Source: Mariprofundus sp. (GTDB lineage: Bacteria; Pseudomonadota; Zetaproteobacteria; Mariprofundales; Mariprofundaceae). From it: a stretch of 6,456 nucleotides of DNA. The stretch lies in contig JAJFLF010000293.1 in the NCBI GenBank assembly GCA_021772845.1, positions 1 through 6,456 on the forward strand, read 5' to 3'. A program made the position numbers and the translations under genes. Under the pieces are notes generated by a model that saw nothing but the letters and a program-made list of their open reading frames with translations, searched no databases and was not told the origin of the DNA. Below, one piece after another: positions 1-6,456 of the stretch (its first letter is position 1; the number at the start of each line of letters is the position of its first letter).

Positions 1-923
1 CCAATCAATTTCCCCTGTTTGTTGACGACAGGCACACACAAAATGGAGCGTGTAAAAAAACCGGTCTGTTTATCAAATGCCGGATTAAAGTTCAGGTCAG
101 CATAAGCATGCGGAATATTCATCGTCTCTCCGCTGCTAAACACCTTACCTGCAATACCCAAATGATTAGGGAAGCGAATTTTAGTGGACTCAATACCCAT
201 GCCCACCTGCGACCATAATTCAGACGTTTTTTCATCATTTAAGAACAGCGTGGAACGCTCTGCATTAAGCATGCGTGTAGCTTCCTGCATCACGCGTTGT
301 AGCAGTACGGTGAGATCAAGTTCAGAAATCACATTGGAGACAAGATCCAGGAACTCCAACTCTTTACCATGACTCTTTTTGGCCTGATCAACCAATTGCG
401 CATTTTGCAACGTAATTGCAGCCTGAGCGGTCATGGACTCAAGCAGTGAAAGGTCTCTCTTGGTGAATTTACCTCTATTTTTATTCAAGACCTGAGCCAC
501 ACCAATCACTTCACCTTTCACGGTTCGTATCGGCGCACAGAGAATATTCCTGGTTACAAAGCCCGTTTGCTCATCAATATCACGATTAAAGCGCTCTTCT
601 TTATACGCATCTGGAACAATCTTGCCCTGATCGGCATGAAACACCCAGCCAGCAACACCACTGCTGTTCAGAAAGCGAATCTCCCGCTGCACATCTCCAT
701 GCGCGATACGTGAATAGAGCTCTCCCGTATGGGGGTCATTGAGAAAGATTGTTCCCCGCTCTGCATTGATTTCAGCAGTCGTCAATCCCACCAATGCATG
801 CAGCACCTCATCAATAGTATCCATCACAGCGATGGTATGGGTGATGTTTAACAACATCTCCATATGGCGCATTTTTTCACTATCAGAGCCTTGTATCTTT
901 TCTCTCTGCTGATTTTCAGGCAT
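1..923 (-). CDS. Tandem GAF-domain signalling protein (C-terminal part beyond the window)
   Basis: This reading frame opens at the ATG at 923-921 and stays open to base 1, giving 307 complete codons and no stop, so the gene is truncated by the window edge. It holds two GAF domains, at about residues 35-175 and from 203 to the edge. The two align without gaps over 78 residues (55-132 against 222-299) with 37 identities by my count; shared landmarks are ER.T.FLND, IRF, GVAG/GIAG and QTGF.TR.ILC.P. GAF domains of this kind bind cyclic nucleotides or other small ligands in cyclases, phosphodiesterases and related sensors. The first one has a near-complete NKFDE signature, with N147, K148, F153 and D157 but Leu158 in place of Glu. 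There is no signal peptide or membrane segment in the visible part, so it should be cytoplasmic. The start is supported by GGAGG at 937-933, 9 bases upstream, and overlaps the end of the coiled-coil gene by 8 bases. The output domain (cyclase, GGDEF, phosphatase or kinase) is unseen and I do not guess it. Confidence 0.9.
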   Translation of the reverse strand, partial: MPENQQREKIQGSDSEKMRHMEMLLNITHTIAVMDTIDEVLHALVGLTTAEINAERGTIFLNDPHTGELYSRIAHGDVQREIRFLNSSGVAGWVFHADQGKIVPDAYKEERFNRDIDEQTGFVTRNILCAPIRTVKGEVIGVAQVLNKNRGKFTKRDLSLLESMTAQAAITLQNAQLVDQAKKSHGKELEFLDLVSNVISELDLTVLLQRVMQEATRMLNAERSTLFLNDEKTSELWSQVGMGIESTKIRFPNHLGIAGKVFSSGETMNIPHAYADLNFNPAFDKQTGFFTRSILCVPVVNKQGKLI

Positions 924-1359
924 CTCGCTTTTCCTCCAGAGCATCTCTGAGCGCAACAATTGTCTCTTGCAACTGTGTCACCTCAGCGTTGGATTTCATA
1001 GACTCATCATGTTTTCGCTGCATGCTTTCATGCATATTGTCTTCAAGACTATCCCTGAGCTTTGCGATATTCTGTTGATACTGTTCTATCTCTTTAGCAC
1101 ATTCCTGTTTAATCATGTGAACCTGCTCTACATGATCGGCATGCAGAGCATCCATTGTCTGACGAATTTCTGTGATCGTTTTTTTGAGCTGTGATATTTC
1201 ACGGTCCAGCGTCATGCAGGCATCCGCACTGCGTTGTTCCGATTCAGCATTACTGCGTTCCAACGCATCACGCAATGTTGAGATCGTCTCTTTCAACTGG
1301 ATGTTTTCAGCCAGTAGCAGTTCTACTTCACTAGCACGTCGTGAGACTACCTCAACCAT
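916..1359 (-). CDS. Small coiled-coil protein with 36-residue repeats, unknown function
   Basis: The protein is 147 residues long if started at the ATG at 1359. The frame can be extended to a GTG at 1380, but the ATG has the purine-rich GGGAGG (1369-1364) just upstream and the GTG has nothing comparable, so the ATG is preferred. Composition is typical of a long helix: rich in Glu, Gln, Lys, Arg and Ala, with no proline and no membrane segment. It contains four copies of a Q-L-x-x-T-I-x-x-L-R-D-A-L-E-like block spaced exactly 36 residues apart, with a-d spaced Leu/Ile (4-3-4), so a coiled coil is very likely. It is followed directly by the tandem GAF gene, whose start it overlaps, and a candidate promoter lies just upstream; it therefore probably acts with the GAF protein, perhaps as an oligomeric scaffold or partner. 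I do not recognise a named family. Conventional coiled-coil similarity searches will give many unspecific matches. Confidence 0.8.
   Translation of the reverse strand: MVEVVSRRASEVELLLAENIQLKETISTLRDALERSNAESEQRSADACMTLDREISQLKKTITEIRQTMDALHADHVEQVHMIKQECAKEIEQYQQNIAKLRDSLEDNMHESMQRKHDESMKSNAEVTQLQETIVALRDALEEKRDA
919..1299 (-). repeat. Four-copy 108-base coding repeat (36 residues) in the coiled-coil gene
   Basis: Units are at 1299-1192, 1191-1084, 1083-976 and a partial fourth at 975-919. Each begins with Gln and continues as QLKETISTLRDALE, QLKKTITEIRQTMD, QYQQNIAKLRDSLE and QLQETIVALRDALE. Units one and three also share ES.QR..D..M further along. The period is exactly 36 residues with no insertions. 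The nucleotide copies have diverged, so this looks like an old duplication kept by protein-level selection. Confidence 0.85.
932..937 (-). promoter_or_regulatory. Ribosome binding site of the GAF gene, inside the upstream coding region
   Basis: GGAGGA lies 8-9 bases before the ATG at 923 and within the last codons of the coiled-coil gene. It fixes the GAF start and, with the 8-base overlap of the two genes, indicates translational coupling. Confidence 0.7.
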
Positions 1360-1363
1360 CCTT

Positions 1364-1369
1364 CCTCCC
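1364..1369 (-). promoter_or_regulatory. Ribosome binding site deciding the coiled-coil start
   Basis: GGGAGG ends 4 bases before the ATG at 1359. The spacing is a little short, but the match to the anti-Shine-Dalgarno is strong. It lies inside the reading frame that would result from the alternative GTG at 1380, which argues against that GTG. Confidence 0.6.
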
Positions 1370-1406
1370 GCTAAAGTCACACCAATACAAATTAACCACC
1401 AATGGT

Positions 1407-1436
1407 ATTATCAGCCATGCTGTTATTAATAGACAA
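1407..1436 (-). promoter_or_regulatory. Candidate sigma70 promoter for the coiled-coil/GAF operon
   Basis: On the minus strand TTGTCT (1436-1431, four of six matches to the -35 consensus) is separated by 18 bases from GATAAT (1412-1407, five of six to the -10 consensus). Transcription would start near 1400, about 40 bases before the ATG at 1359. It lies between the cysN terminator and the coiled-coil gene, where a promoter is needed. No operator-like palindrome was seen around it. Confidence 0.45.
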
Positions 1437-1498
1437 TATACCCAATAAGTCCAGTAGCAAGGACGCAGCCAAATAAACAAACACTACAATTCAGGCAC

Positions 1499-1533
1499 AA
1501 AAAAAGGGCGGTGCTTAAAAGCACCGCCCTTTT
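1499..1533 (-). terminator. Intrinsic terminator of the cysDN operon
   Basis: A perfect 10-base-pair GC-rich stem (GGGCGGTGCT, 1506-1515, with AGCACCGCCC, 1520-1529) has a four-base loop and is followed on the minus strand by a run of seven T (1505-1499). The A/T flanks (1502-1505 with 1530-1533) can extend the stem. It begins 17 bases beyond the cysN stop codon. Read on the plus strand it has only four T and no gene uses it. Confidence 0.92.
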
Positions 1534-1550
1534 CATTCGAATCATGATAT

Positions 1551-2834
1551 TTAAATAATCATGCCTGCACCAACGGTATTGTTGGTAAACGTATCAATCA
1601 TGATAAAACTACCAGTCGTACGATTGTCGACATACGAATCATAGTGCAGCGGTTTCATCAGCTTCAGCGTAATCTGACCAATCTCGTTCATGGCCAGTTC
1701 ATCCGCATCTTCCAGATGATCCAGTGTGTGAATATCTGTTTTGAAATCAATGCTCGCTACCATCGCTTTGACACTATTGCTTGTATGCTTGATGACATAT
1801 TTACTGCGATTTGTCAGTGGTTCGTCACCAATCCAGCAGACATTAGCTGTTAGTACTTTTGAATCTGATGCTTTATCACCGACATGCGTAAGCATATCAC
1901 CGCGTGAAACATCGATCTCATCGTTCAGGGTTAGTGTCACACTCTGTGGCGCAAAAGCTTCTTCCAGATTCCCATCAAAGGTAACAATCTCTTTCACTGT
2001 TGAGGTGTTGCCACTCGGCACGGATACCACTTCATCACCGACTTTAACGGTACCAGAAGCAATAGTACCCATGAAACCACGGTAATCAGGCAGCTCGGCA
2101 GTTTGAGGACGATTGACCAACTGAACCGGCATACGGAACGGCTTGCTGTCGATGCCTCCCAGTGCAGAGAGGGTTTCCAACGTCTCAAGCAGCGTTTCAC
2201 CTTTATACCAATCCATCTTATCACCACGAACGGCAACCATATCACCATCAAGCGCAGACATCGGCAGACAGATCAAATCATTGATGCCCTGCTTGGCACA
2301 ATACTCTTTCATGTCCGAACGAATCTGATTAAACACATTCTGATCATTATCAACCAAATCCATTTTATTCACCGCTACGATCAGGTGCGGAATATTAAGC
2401 AGTCCAAGAATATGGGTATGACGCTTGGTTTGCGCCAGCACACCATTACGTGCATCAATCAGAATGATTGCAGCATGGGCAGTGGAAGCTCCGGTCACCA
2501 TATTACGTGTGTACTGCTCATGACCCGGGCAATCAGCCATAATAAACTTGCGTTTTGGTGTGGCAAAATAGCGATAAGCCACATCAATGGTGATGCCCTG
2601 CTCGCGTTCTGCTGATAAACCATCAGTCAACATGGCCAGATCAATCTCGGCAGCTGAGGCAATATGTGTTGTGCCCTTTTTCTTACGAACAGCCAACAGC
2701 TGATCTTCAAATGCACCCTTGGTATCAACCAGCAAGCGACCAATCAAGGTTGATTTCCCATCATCCACACTACCCACTGTCACCAGACGCAGCAGCTCGA
2801 TTTCCTTAGTCATTTTAATATTCAATTCAGTCAT
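1551..2834 (-). CDS. cysN: Sulfate adenylyltransferase subunit 1 (GTPase subunit), CysN
   Basis: CysN is the GTP-hydrolysing subunit of ATP sulfurylase; with CysD it turns sulfate and ATP into APS and pyrophosphate, the first step of assimilatory sulfate activation, in the cytoplasm. All GTPase motifs are present: G1 GSVDDGKS (21-28), G2 region GITID (80-84), G3 DCPGH (101-105), G4 NKMD (156-159) and G5 SAL (193-195), followed by EF-Tu-like beta-barrel domains. At 427 residues it ends at ...VGAGMII, shorter than the 475-residue E. coli protein, and it lacks the C-terminal APS-kinase domain of CysNC fusions, so PAPS formation, if used, needs a separate gene. The start ATG overlaps the cysD stop by one base (TAATG), with AAGGAAGGG 8 bases upstream; the in-frame Met8 has no comparable site. 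The gene is followed by a strong terminator, making it the last gene of its operon. Confidence 0.97.
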   Translation of the reverse strand: MTELNIKMTKEIELLRLVTVGSVDDGKSTLIGRLLVDTKGAFEDQLLAVRKKKGTTHIASAAEIDLAMLTDGLSAEREQGITIDVAYRYFATPKRKFIMADCPGHEQYTRNMVTGASTAHAAIILIDARNGVLAQTKRHTHILGLLNIPHLIVAVNKMDLVDNDQNVFNQIRSDMKEYCAKQGINDLICLPMSALDGDMVAVRGDKMDWYKGETLLETLETLSALGGIDSKPFRMPVQLVNRPQTAELPDYRGFMGTIASGTVKVGDEVVSVPSGNTSTVKEIVTFDGNLEEAFAPQSVTLTLNDEIDVSRGDMLTHVGDKASDSKVLTANVCWIGDEPLTNRSKYVIKHTSNSVKAMVASIDFKTDIHTLDHLEDADELAMNEIGQITLKLMKPLHYDSYVDNRTTGSFIMIDTFTNNTVGAGMII

Positions 2835-3757
2835 TAGAAGTACCCTTCCTTCTTCTTATCTTCCATCGAGTTTGAACCATGATCGATAATACGTGTCTCA
2901 CGCTCTGAACGGCGCGCTGCCGCAGCTTCAATCACAATCTCATCCATATTGGTTGCATCTGAATGCACCGCTCCTGTACAAGGGCCACAGCCTAAGGTAC
3001 GGAAACGTGACATAATCATTTTAGGTTCTTCACCTTCAAGCAGTTGATCTTTGGTTTCTTCATAATAAGGAATCAGAAAATTCTTGCGTTCCACCATCAA
3101 ACGCTCTTTGGCGAAGTAGAGTGGTACAATCGGAATATTTTCCTCACGGATATAGAGCCAGACATCCATCTCGGTCCAGTTGGAAATCGGGAATACACGC
3201 ACAGATTCACCATCGTGAATCTTACCATTGTAGAGGCTCCACAACTCAGGGCGCTGATCCTTCGGATCCCACTGACCAAATTCATCACGCAGAGAGAACA
3301 CACGTTCTTTGGCACGAGAGCGCTCTTCATCACGACGCGCCCCACCAAAGGCCGCATCATATTCGCCCTCTTCCAGCGCATCCAAAAGCCCTTTTGTTTT
3401 CAATGCGCCACAACAACGCGCCACACCATGCTCTTTAGGGTTCACACCCTTGGCAATCGCATCTTCATTGCGCTTCACAATCAGATCAGCACCGACTTCT
3501 TTGCAATAGTTATCACGGAACTCATACATCTCTTTAAACTTGTAACCGGTATCCACATGCAATAGAGAGAACGGCAAAGGTGCAGGATAGAAAGCCTTGC
3601 GAGCCAGATGCAGCATCACACTCGAATCCTTACCCACAGAATAGAGCATCACCGGATTACGGAATTCAGCCACCACTTCACGCATGATATGGATCGACTC
3701 CGCCTCCAGCGCTTTCAGCTGGGTCAGTCTATGTTCTGATATTTTTTGTTCAGACAT
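2834..3757 (-). CDS. cysD: Sulfate adenylyltransferase subunit 2 (catalytic subunit), CysD
   Basis: CysD is the catalytic ATP-pyrophosphatase subunit of the heterodimeric ATP sulfurylase and forms APS from ATP and sulfate, driven by GTP hydrolysis on CysN. The 307 residues match the usual length (302 in E. coli). The PP-loop SVGKDSS lies at 40-46, HVDTGYKF at 67-74, GGARRDEERSRAKER at 138-152, and the CysD-typical RTLGCGPCTGAV at 253-264. The PP-loop and the GGARRDEE stretch separate it from the related PAPS reductase CysH. The start is the ATG at 3757, with AGGAG six bases upstream. It lies 56 bases after the stop of the radical SAM-transporter gene with no terminator between, and its own stop shares a base with the cysN start, so the three genes are probably one transcript. 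No cysC, cysH or cysJI is in the window. Confidence 0.98.
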   Translation of the reverse strand: MSEQKISEHRLTQLKALEAESIHIMREVVAEFRNPVMLYSVGKDSSVMLHLARKAFYPAPLPFSLLHVDTGYKFKEMYEFRDNYCKEVGADLIVKRNEDAIAKGVNPKEHGVARCCGALKTKGLLDALEEGEYDAAFGGARRDEERSRAKERVFSLRDEFGQWDPKDQRPELWSLYNGKIHDGESVRVFPISNWTEMDVWLYIREENIPIVPLYFAKERLMVERKNFLIPYYEETKDQLLEGEEPKMIMSRFRTLGCGPCTGAVHSDATNMDEIVIEAAAARRSERETRIIDHGSNSMEDKKKEGYF

Positions 3758-3813
3758 TTGTATCTCCTACAACCATTACACTTATCTCAATCATTTTTAA
3801 CTTAATACGCTCT

Positions 3814-6456
3814 TTATGAACCACTAAGCCCAACACCAACCATTGGCCACCACGAGCTTGAAATCACAACAAACAGGATCAACGCAGACAGAGAAAGCAT
3901 GCCGCCAAAGCGCAGCATGGCCAAACGCTGCACAAACCCTGTTCCATAAATCATCGCATTCGGTGGTGTTCCCATCGGCAGCATAAAGGCAAAACCGGCC
4001 ACAATACCAACCGTCAACGCAACCGTTAACGGATCGATGCCGGCAGAAATACCAACCGGAATAGCAATGGGCAACAATATAGCAACTGCTGCTGCATTAC
4101 TCACCCCTTCAGTCAGCAACAGGGTTGCAACCGTCAACACGATAATCAGCGACAGACCAACGATACCGGCCGGGAAAAACTGCATCGCCACCCATGCACC
4201 TGCGCCACTCACACTCAACGCGGATCCAACGGCAATCGCACCACCGTACATGAGCACCACACTCCAACTGACATGCGGCTCAATTTCTTCCCAGGACACC
4301 AGACGCAGTGCAAACATAGCCGCAACACTAAGCAGTGCAATCGACGCCAATGACATCGCATGGCCAGCAAACATCCATGCTATGACTGTGACCAACAACA
4401 GACCACCCATCAACCAGCCACGAGGCTCTAAATTCCCAACCTCTAATTGACGGCGTTCAACACATTGGCGTGCCCGTTCAATATTCACACCTTCAAATGG
4501 TGTGATCACAAGCAACATGATAGCGGCCAATAACAGCATTAGTATAACCACCGGGGCTGCAGCCAGACTCCAATCCATAAAGGTAAAGGATTGACCGGTA
4601 ATCTCTTGCACCATACCCAAAGCCAAGGGGCCGCGTGCACCACCCAAGAGGGTCATTACACCACCAATAATCGCTCCCCAGGCCACGGCAAAAAACAGTG
4701 ACTGGGCATAACGATCACCGATTTTCAGATCCAGACTGCGTACAATCTCCCATGCAATCGGTAAGAACACTGCAGCCACCGCATGCTCCGGCATAAAAAA
4801 TGCCATCACAGCAGGCAGAAATAACAGTGCTAACAGCAACTGTTTCGGCCCTGATCCCACCCGATCAATCAATGCCAGGGCCATATGTTCGGACAGGCCT
4901 GTCACACGTGCTCCAGCAGCCAATATGAATGCTCCAAGAATGAAAAACACTGCAGATGAACCGAACATGGCATAGGCATCAGCTGCACCCAATACCCCGG
5001 TTATAGGTAACAGAGCCAAGCCCAGCAATGATGTTGCTGCCAGTGGAATCAAACCAGTCACCCACAAGGCAAGGCAAAAGAGGAAAATAAGTAGTGCGTT
5101 CCAGCCAGCTTCTGTCAAACCGACCGGAATATCCTGGGCGCCAGCCCAAAGCGCTAATGCCGCAAGCACAATCAGGGCAAAATAGGGAATACCCTCTTTG
5201 GCCAACAACCAGTGCATATGACTATTCTGGGTTTGCTGATAACTGGCATCCACTTTACCATTGGATCGCAAATAACGCCTGAGCCCATCCAGCCAACCAG
5301 AGAGATGGCGTCCCATATTAGAAGTCGCAACCTGTTCAGGTAGATAGGGTTCTTTACCAATCAGTAAACCACTCTCCATGGGTGTTAACACACGCCCCAT
5401 ATCTCTCAATCTGTGCGTCGGCATGCCGGAGCTTTCCAACAGCTCATACTGAACCAACAGTGCATGCTCTACATCATCCAAACTGGCCAACTGATTATCT
5501 CTTAACGGGGTCCCCGGCAATGGTCTGAACGGCAATAGCATCGGTACGATGCCCTGATCGATCAGCTTCTTCATGCCATCAAGGGTGGATTGCAATGGTT
5601 CCAATCCGACAATCAGATGACTAACGACAGCTCCTGCACGAAAAACTGAACGTGCATATTGTAATGCGCTATAGATTGCATCCTGCCCACCAGCTTGCTG
5701 TTTACCCGGACATACTTGTGCAAATGTATCGGCATCATTGATCTCAAGATTGCAGACAAACACATCAAGGCCAGCTTCATATAACTCATCAATGACCTGC
5801 ACATCTATAGGGGCAATCGTTTCCAGTGCGATCTGCCGATGCCCCAGATGTTTGCGCAGTAGTGCAATCACTGCCACCAATTGCCTCAGGCCCACATCAT
5901 CAGACGGTGAATAACCATTATAGAGATAGACTGTATCGACTTCGCGTTCTGCCAGCGCAGCACGTACCGCTTCAACCAGCTCCAACGGGTCACGCAATGG
6001 AGGCTCAGACTCGTTCATCATCGAATCATACTGACAATACTGACACGCATTGCCCGACTGGTTAAAGAAACCACAGCCCATAAAGGGATGCAACATCAGC
6101 AAACGATCATGCAAGGCTGAAAAGCTGCCCATGCGGGCGCCACTACGCGTTTTTTTCTGATAAAAGGAAGGAGCCGGAAGCAGACTAACCTCAGAAATCT
6201 CGCCACCACAATGTAACAAGACTTTATCACCCTTCTGTTCAAGTGAAAAACTGCTTTGCTGGGTATACGGCTGACCAACTGGCACAGTACACAACTGGCC
6301 GGTGGGTAGCTTGATATCCAAGACTGTCTCAATCGCATTGGCCTGTGACACCCACTGAGATGCATTCTGCAAGCCATCAGGCAGCGCCACACCACGGCTA
6401 ACCAGGGACAATTTGGTTCGTCCTGGATTAGCAAATGGATGCAGATCAGTACTGGA
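3814..6456 (-). CDS. Radical SAM enzyme fused to SLC13/DASS-family anion transporter (5' end beyond the window)
   Basis: One uninterrupted frame reaches the right edge of the window. A TTG at 6411 could be a start (AGGA 9 bases upstream), but the 15 codons before it are also open and look coding (HPFANPGRTK), so I treat the gene as 5'-partial. Residues are counted from 6411. Residues 100-345 form a radical SAM domain: C113, C123 and C126 in CX9CX2C spacing, then LYNGYSPSDD (163-172), ALETIAP (195-201), NLEIND (221-226), CPGK (234-237), VGLEP (268-272) and LPGTPL (298-303). A soluble linker follows (about 350-405). Residues 405-865 are a full-length DASS-type transporter with about a dozen hydrophobic segments. 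Its second half has SNA (771-773) and GTPPN (814-818); the matching first-half sites are PEH (541-543) and GARGP (591-595). DASS proteins import dicarboxylates or sulfate, usually with sodium. The cysDN genes just downstream point to sulfate or another sulfur anion, by inference. What the radical SAM half modifies is unknown. Confidence 0.88.
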   Translation of the reverse strand, partial: SSTDLHPFANPGRTKLSLVSRGVALPDGLQNASQWVSQANAIETVLDIKLPTGQLCTVPVGQPYTQQSSFSLEQKGDKVLLHCGGEISEVSLLPAPSFYQKKTRSGARMGSFSALHDRLLMLHPFMGCGFFNQSGNACQYCQYDSMMNESEPPLRDPLELVEAVRAALAEREVDTVYLYNGYSPSDDVGLRQLVAVIALLRKHLGHRQIALETIAPIDVQVIDELYEAGLDVFVCNLEINDADTFAQVCPGKQQAGGQDAIYSALQYARSVFRAGAVVSHLIVGLEPLQSTLDGMKKLIDQGIVPMLLPFRPLPGTPLRDNQLASLDDVEHALLVQYELLESSGMPTHRLRDMGRVLTPMESGLLIGKEPYLPEQVATSNMGRHLSGWLDGLRRYLRSNGKVDASYQQTQNSHMHWLLAKEGIPYFALIVLAALALWAGAQDIPVGLTEAGWNALLIFLFCLALWVTGLIPLAATSLLGLALLPITGVLGAADAYAMFGSSAVFFILGAFILAAGARVTGLSEHMALALIDRVGSGPKQLLLALLFLPAVMAFFMPEHAVAAVFLPIAWEIVRSLDLKIGDRYAQSLFFAVAWGAIIGGVMTLLGGARGPLALGMVQEITGQSFTFMDWSLAAAPVVILMLLLAAIMLLVITPFEGVNIERARQCVERRQLEVGNLEPRGWLMGGLLLVTVIAWMFAGHAMSLASIALLSVAAMFALRLVSWEEIEPHVSWSVVLMYGGAIAVGSALSVSGAGAWVAMQFFPAGIVGLSLIIVLTVATLLLTEGVSNAAAVAILLPIAIPVGISAGIDPLTVALTVGIVAGFAFMLPMGTPPNAMIYGTGFVQRLAMLRFGGMLSLSALILFVVISSSWWPMVGVGLSGS

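Noticed and set aside
967..1194. Plus-strand hydrophobic small frame that might be a membrane peptide
   Set aside because: It is antisense to the repeat region of the coiled-coil gene. The Phe/Leu-rich translation results from reading the opposite strand of Glu/Lys/Gln codons, and there is no ribosome site.
1360..1380. GTG at 1380 as start of the coiled-coil gene
   Set aside because: The ATG at 1359 has a strong GGGAGG just upstream, which lies inside the extended frame, and no ribosome site precedes the GTG.
1499..1533. Hairpin as a riboswitch or bidirectional terminator
   Set aside because: It is a simple stem with a T run on the minus strand only, and no plus-strand gene converges on it.
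2103..2615. Plus-strand open frame of 170 codons opposite cysN
   Set aside because: It lies wholly within the well-conserved cysN on the other strand, shows no recognisable motif and is a shadow.
1551..2834. Bifunctional CysNC (CysN with APS kinase)
   Set aside because: The protein ends after the CysN beta-barrel at 427 residues and no second P-loop is present.
3044..3565. Plus-strand open frame of 173 codons opposite cysD
   Set aside because: It is entirely antisense to cysD, whose catalytic motifs are intact; the low-complexity hydrophobic and His-rich translation is typical of a shadow frame.
3758..3813. Separate promoter or terminator between the fusion gene and cysD
   Set aside because: The 56 bases are AT-rich but hold no hairpin and no -35/-10 pair with acceptable spacing; only the cysD ribosome site (AGGAG, 3768-3764) is clear.

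Overview
All genes in this window lie on the minus strand, so they read from the right edge to the left. The sequence has moderate GC content, standard bacterial Shine-Dalgarno sites and a proteobacterial-type CysD/CysN pair, which together suggest a proteobacterium. A marine or chemolithotrophic lineage such as the Zetaproteobacteria is only a guess from gene style. No rRNA, tRNA, CRISPR array or insertion sequence is visible.

Right block (6456 down to about 1499): a sulfur assimilation operon. It opens with a very unusual fusion gene, cut by the window edge, that joins a radical SAM enzyme domain carrying a CX9CX2C iron-sulfur motif to a complete SLC13/DASS-type anion transporter of about 460 residues. 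After a 56-base gap with no terminator come cysD and cysN, the two subunits of ATP sulfurylase, whose stop and start overlap by one base (TAATG). A strong intrinsic terminator follows cysN 17 bases after its stop codon. The simplest reading is that the transporter half brings in sulfate or a related anion and CysDN activates sulfate to adenosine 5'-phosphosulfate (APS). The role of the radical SAM half is unknown. The transporter keeps its C-terminal-repeat motifs (SNA, GTPPN) but has replaced the matching N-terminal-repeat motifs with PEH and GARGP.

Left block (about 1436 down to 1): a separate signalling transcription unit. A candidate sigma70 promoter precedes a small coiled-coil protein built from a regular 36-residue repeat, four copies in exact register. 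Its last 8 bases overlap the start of a tandem GAF-domain protein that runs off the left edge, so its output domain is not seen. The two are translationally coupled and probably work together.

The two items most worth following up are the radical SAM-DASS fusion placed at the head of a cysDN operon, and the 36-residue-period coiled-coil protein coupled to a tandem GAF sensor.
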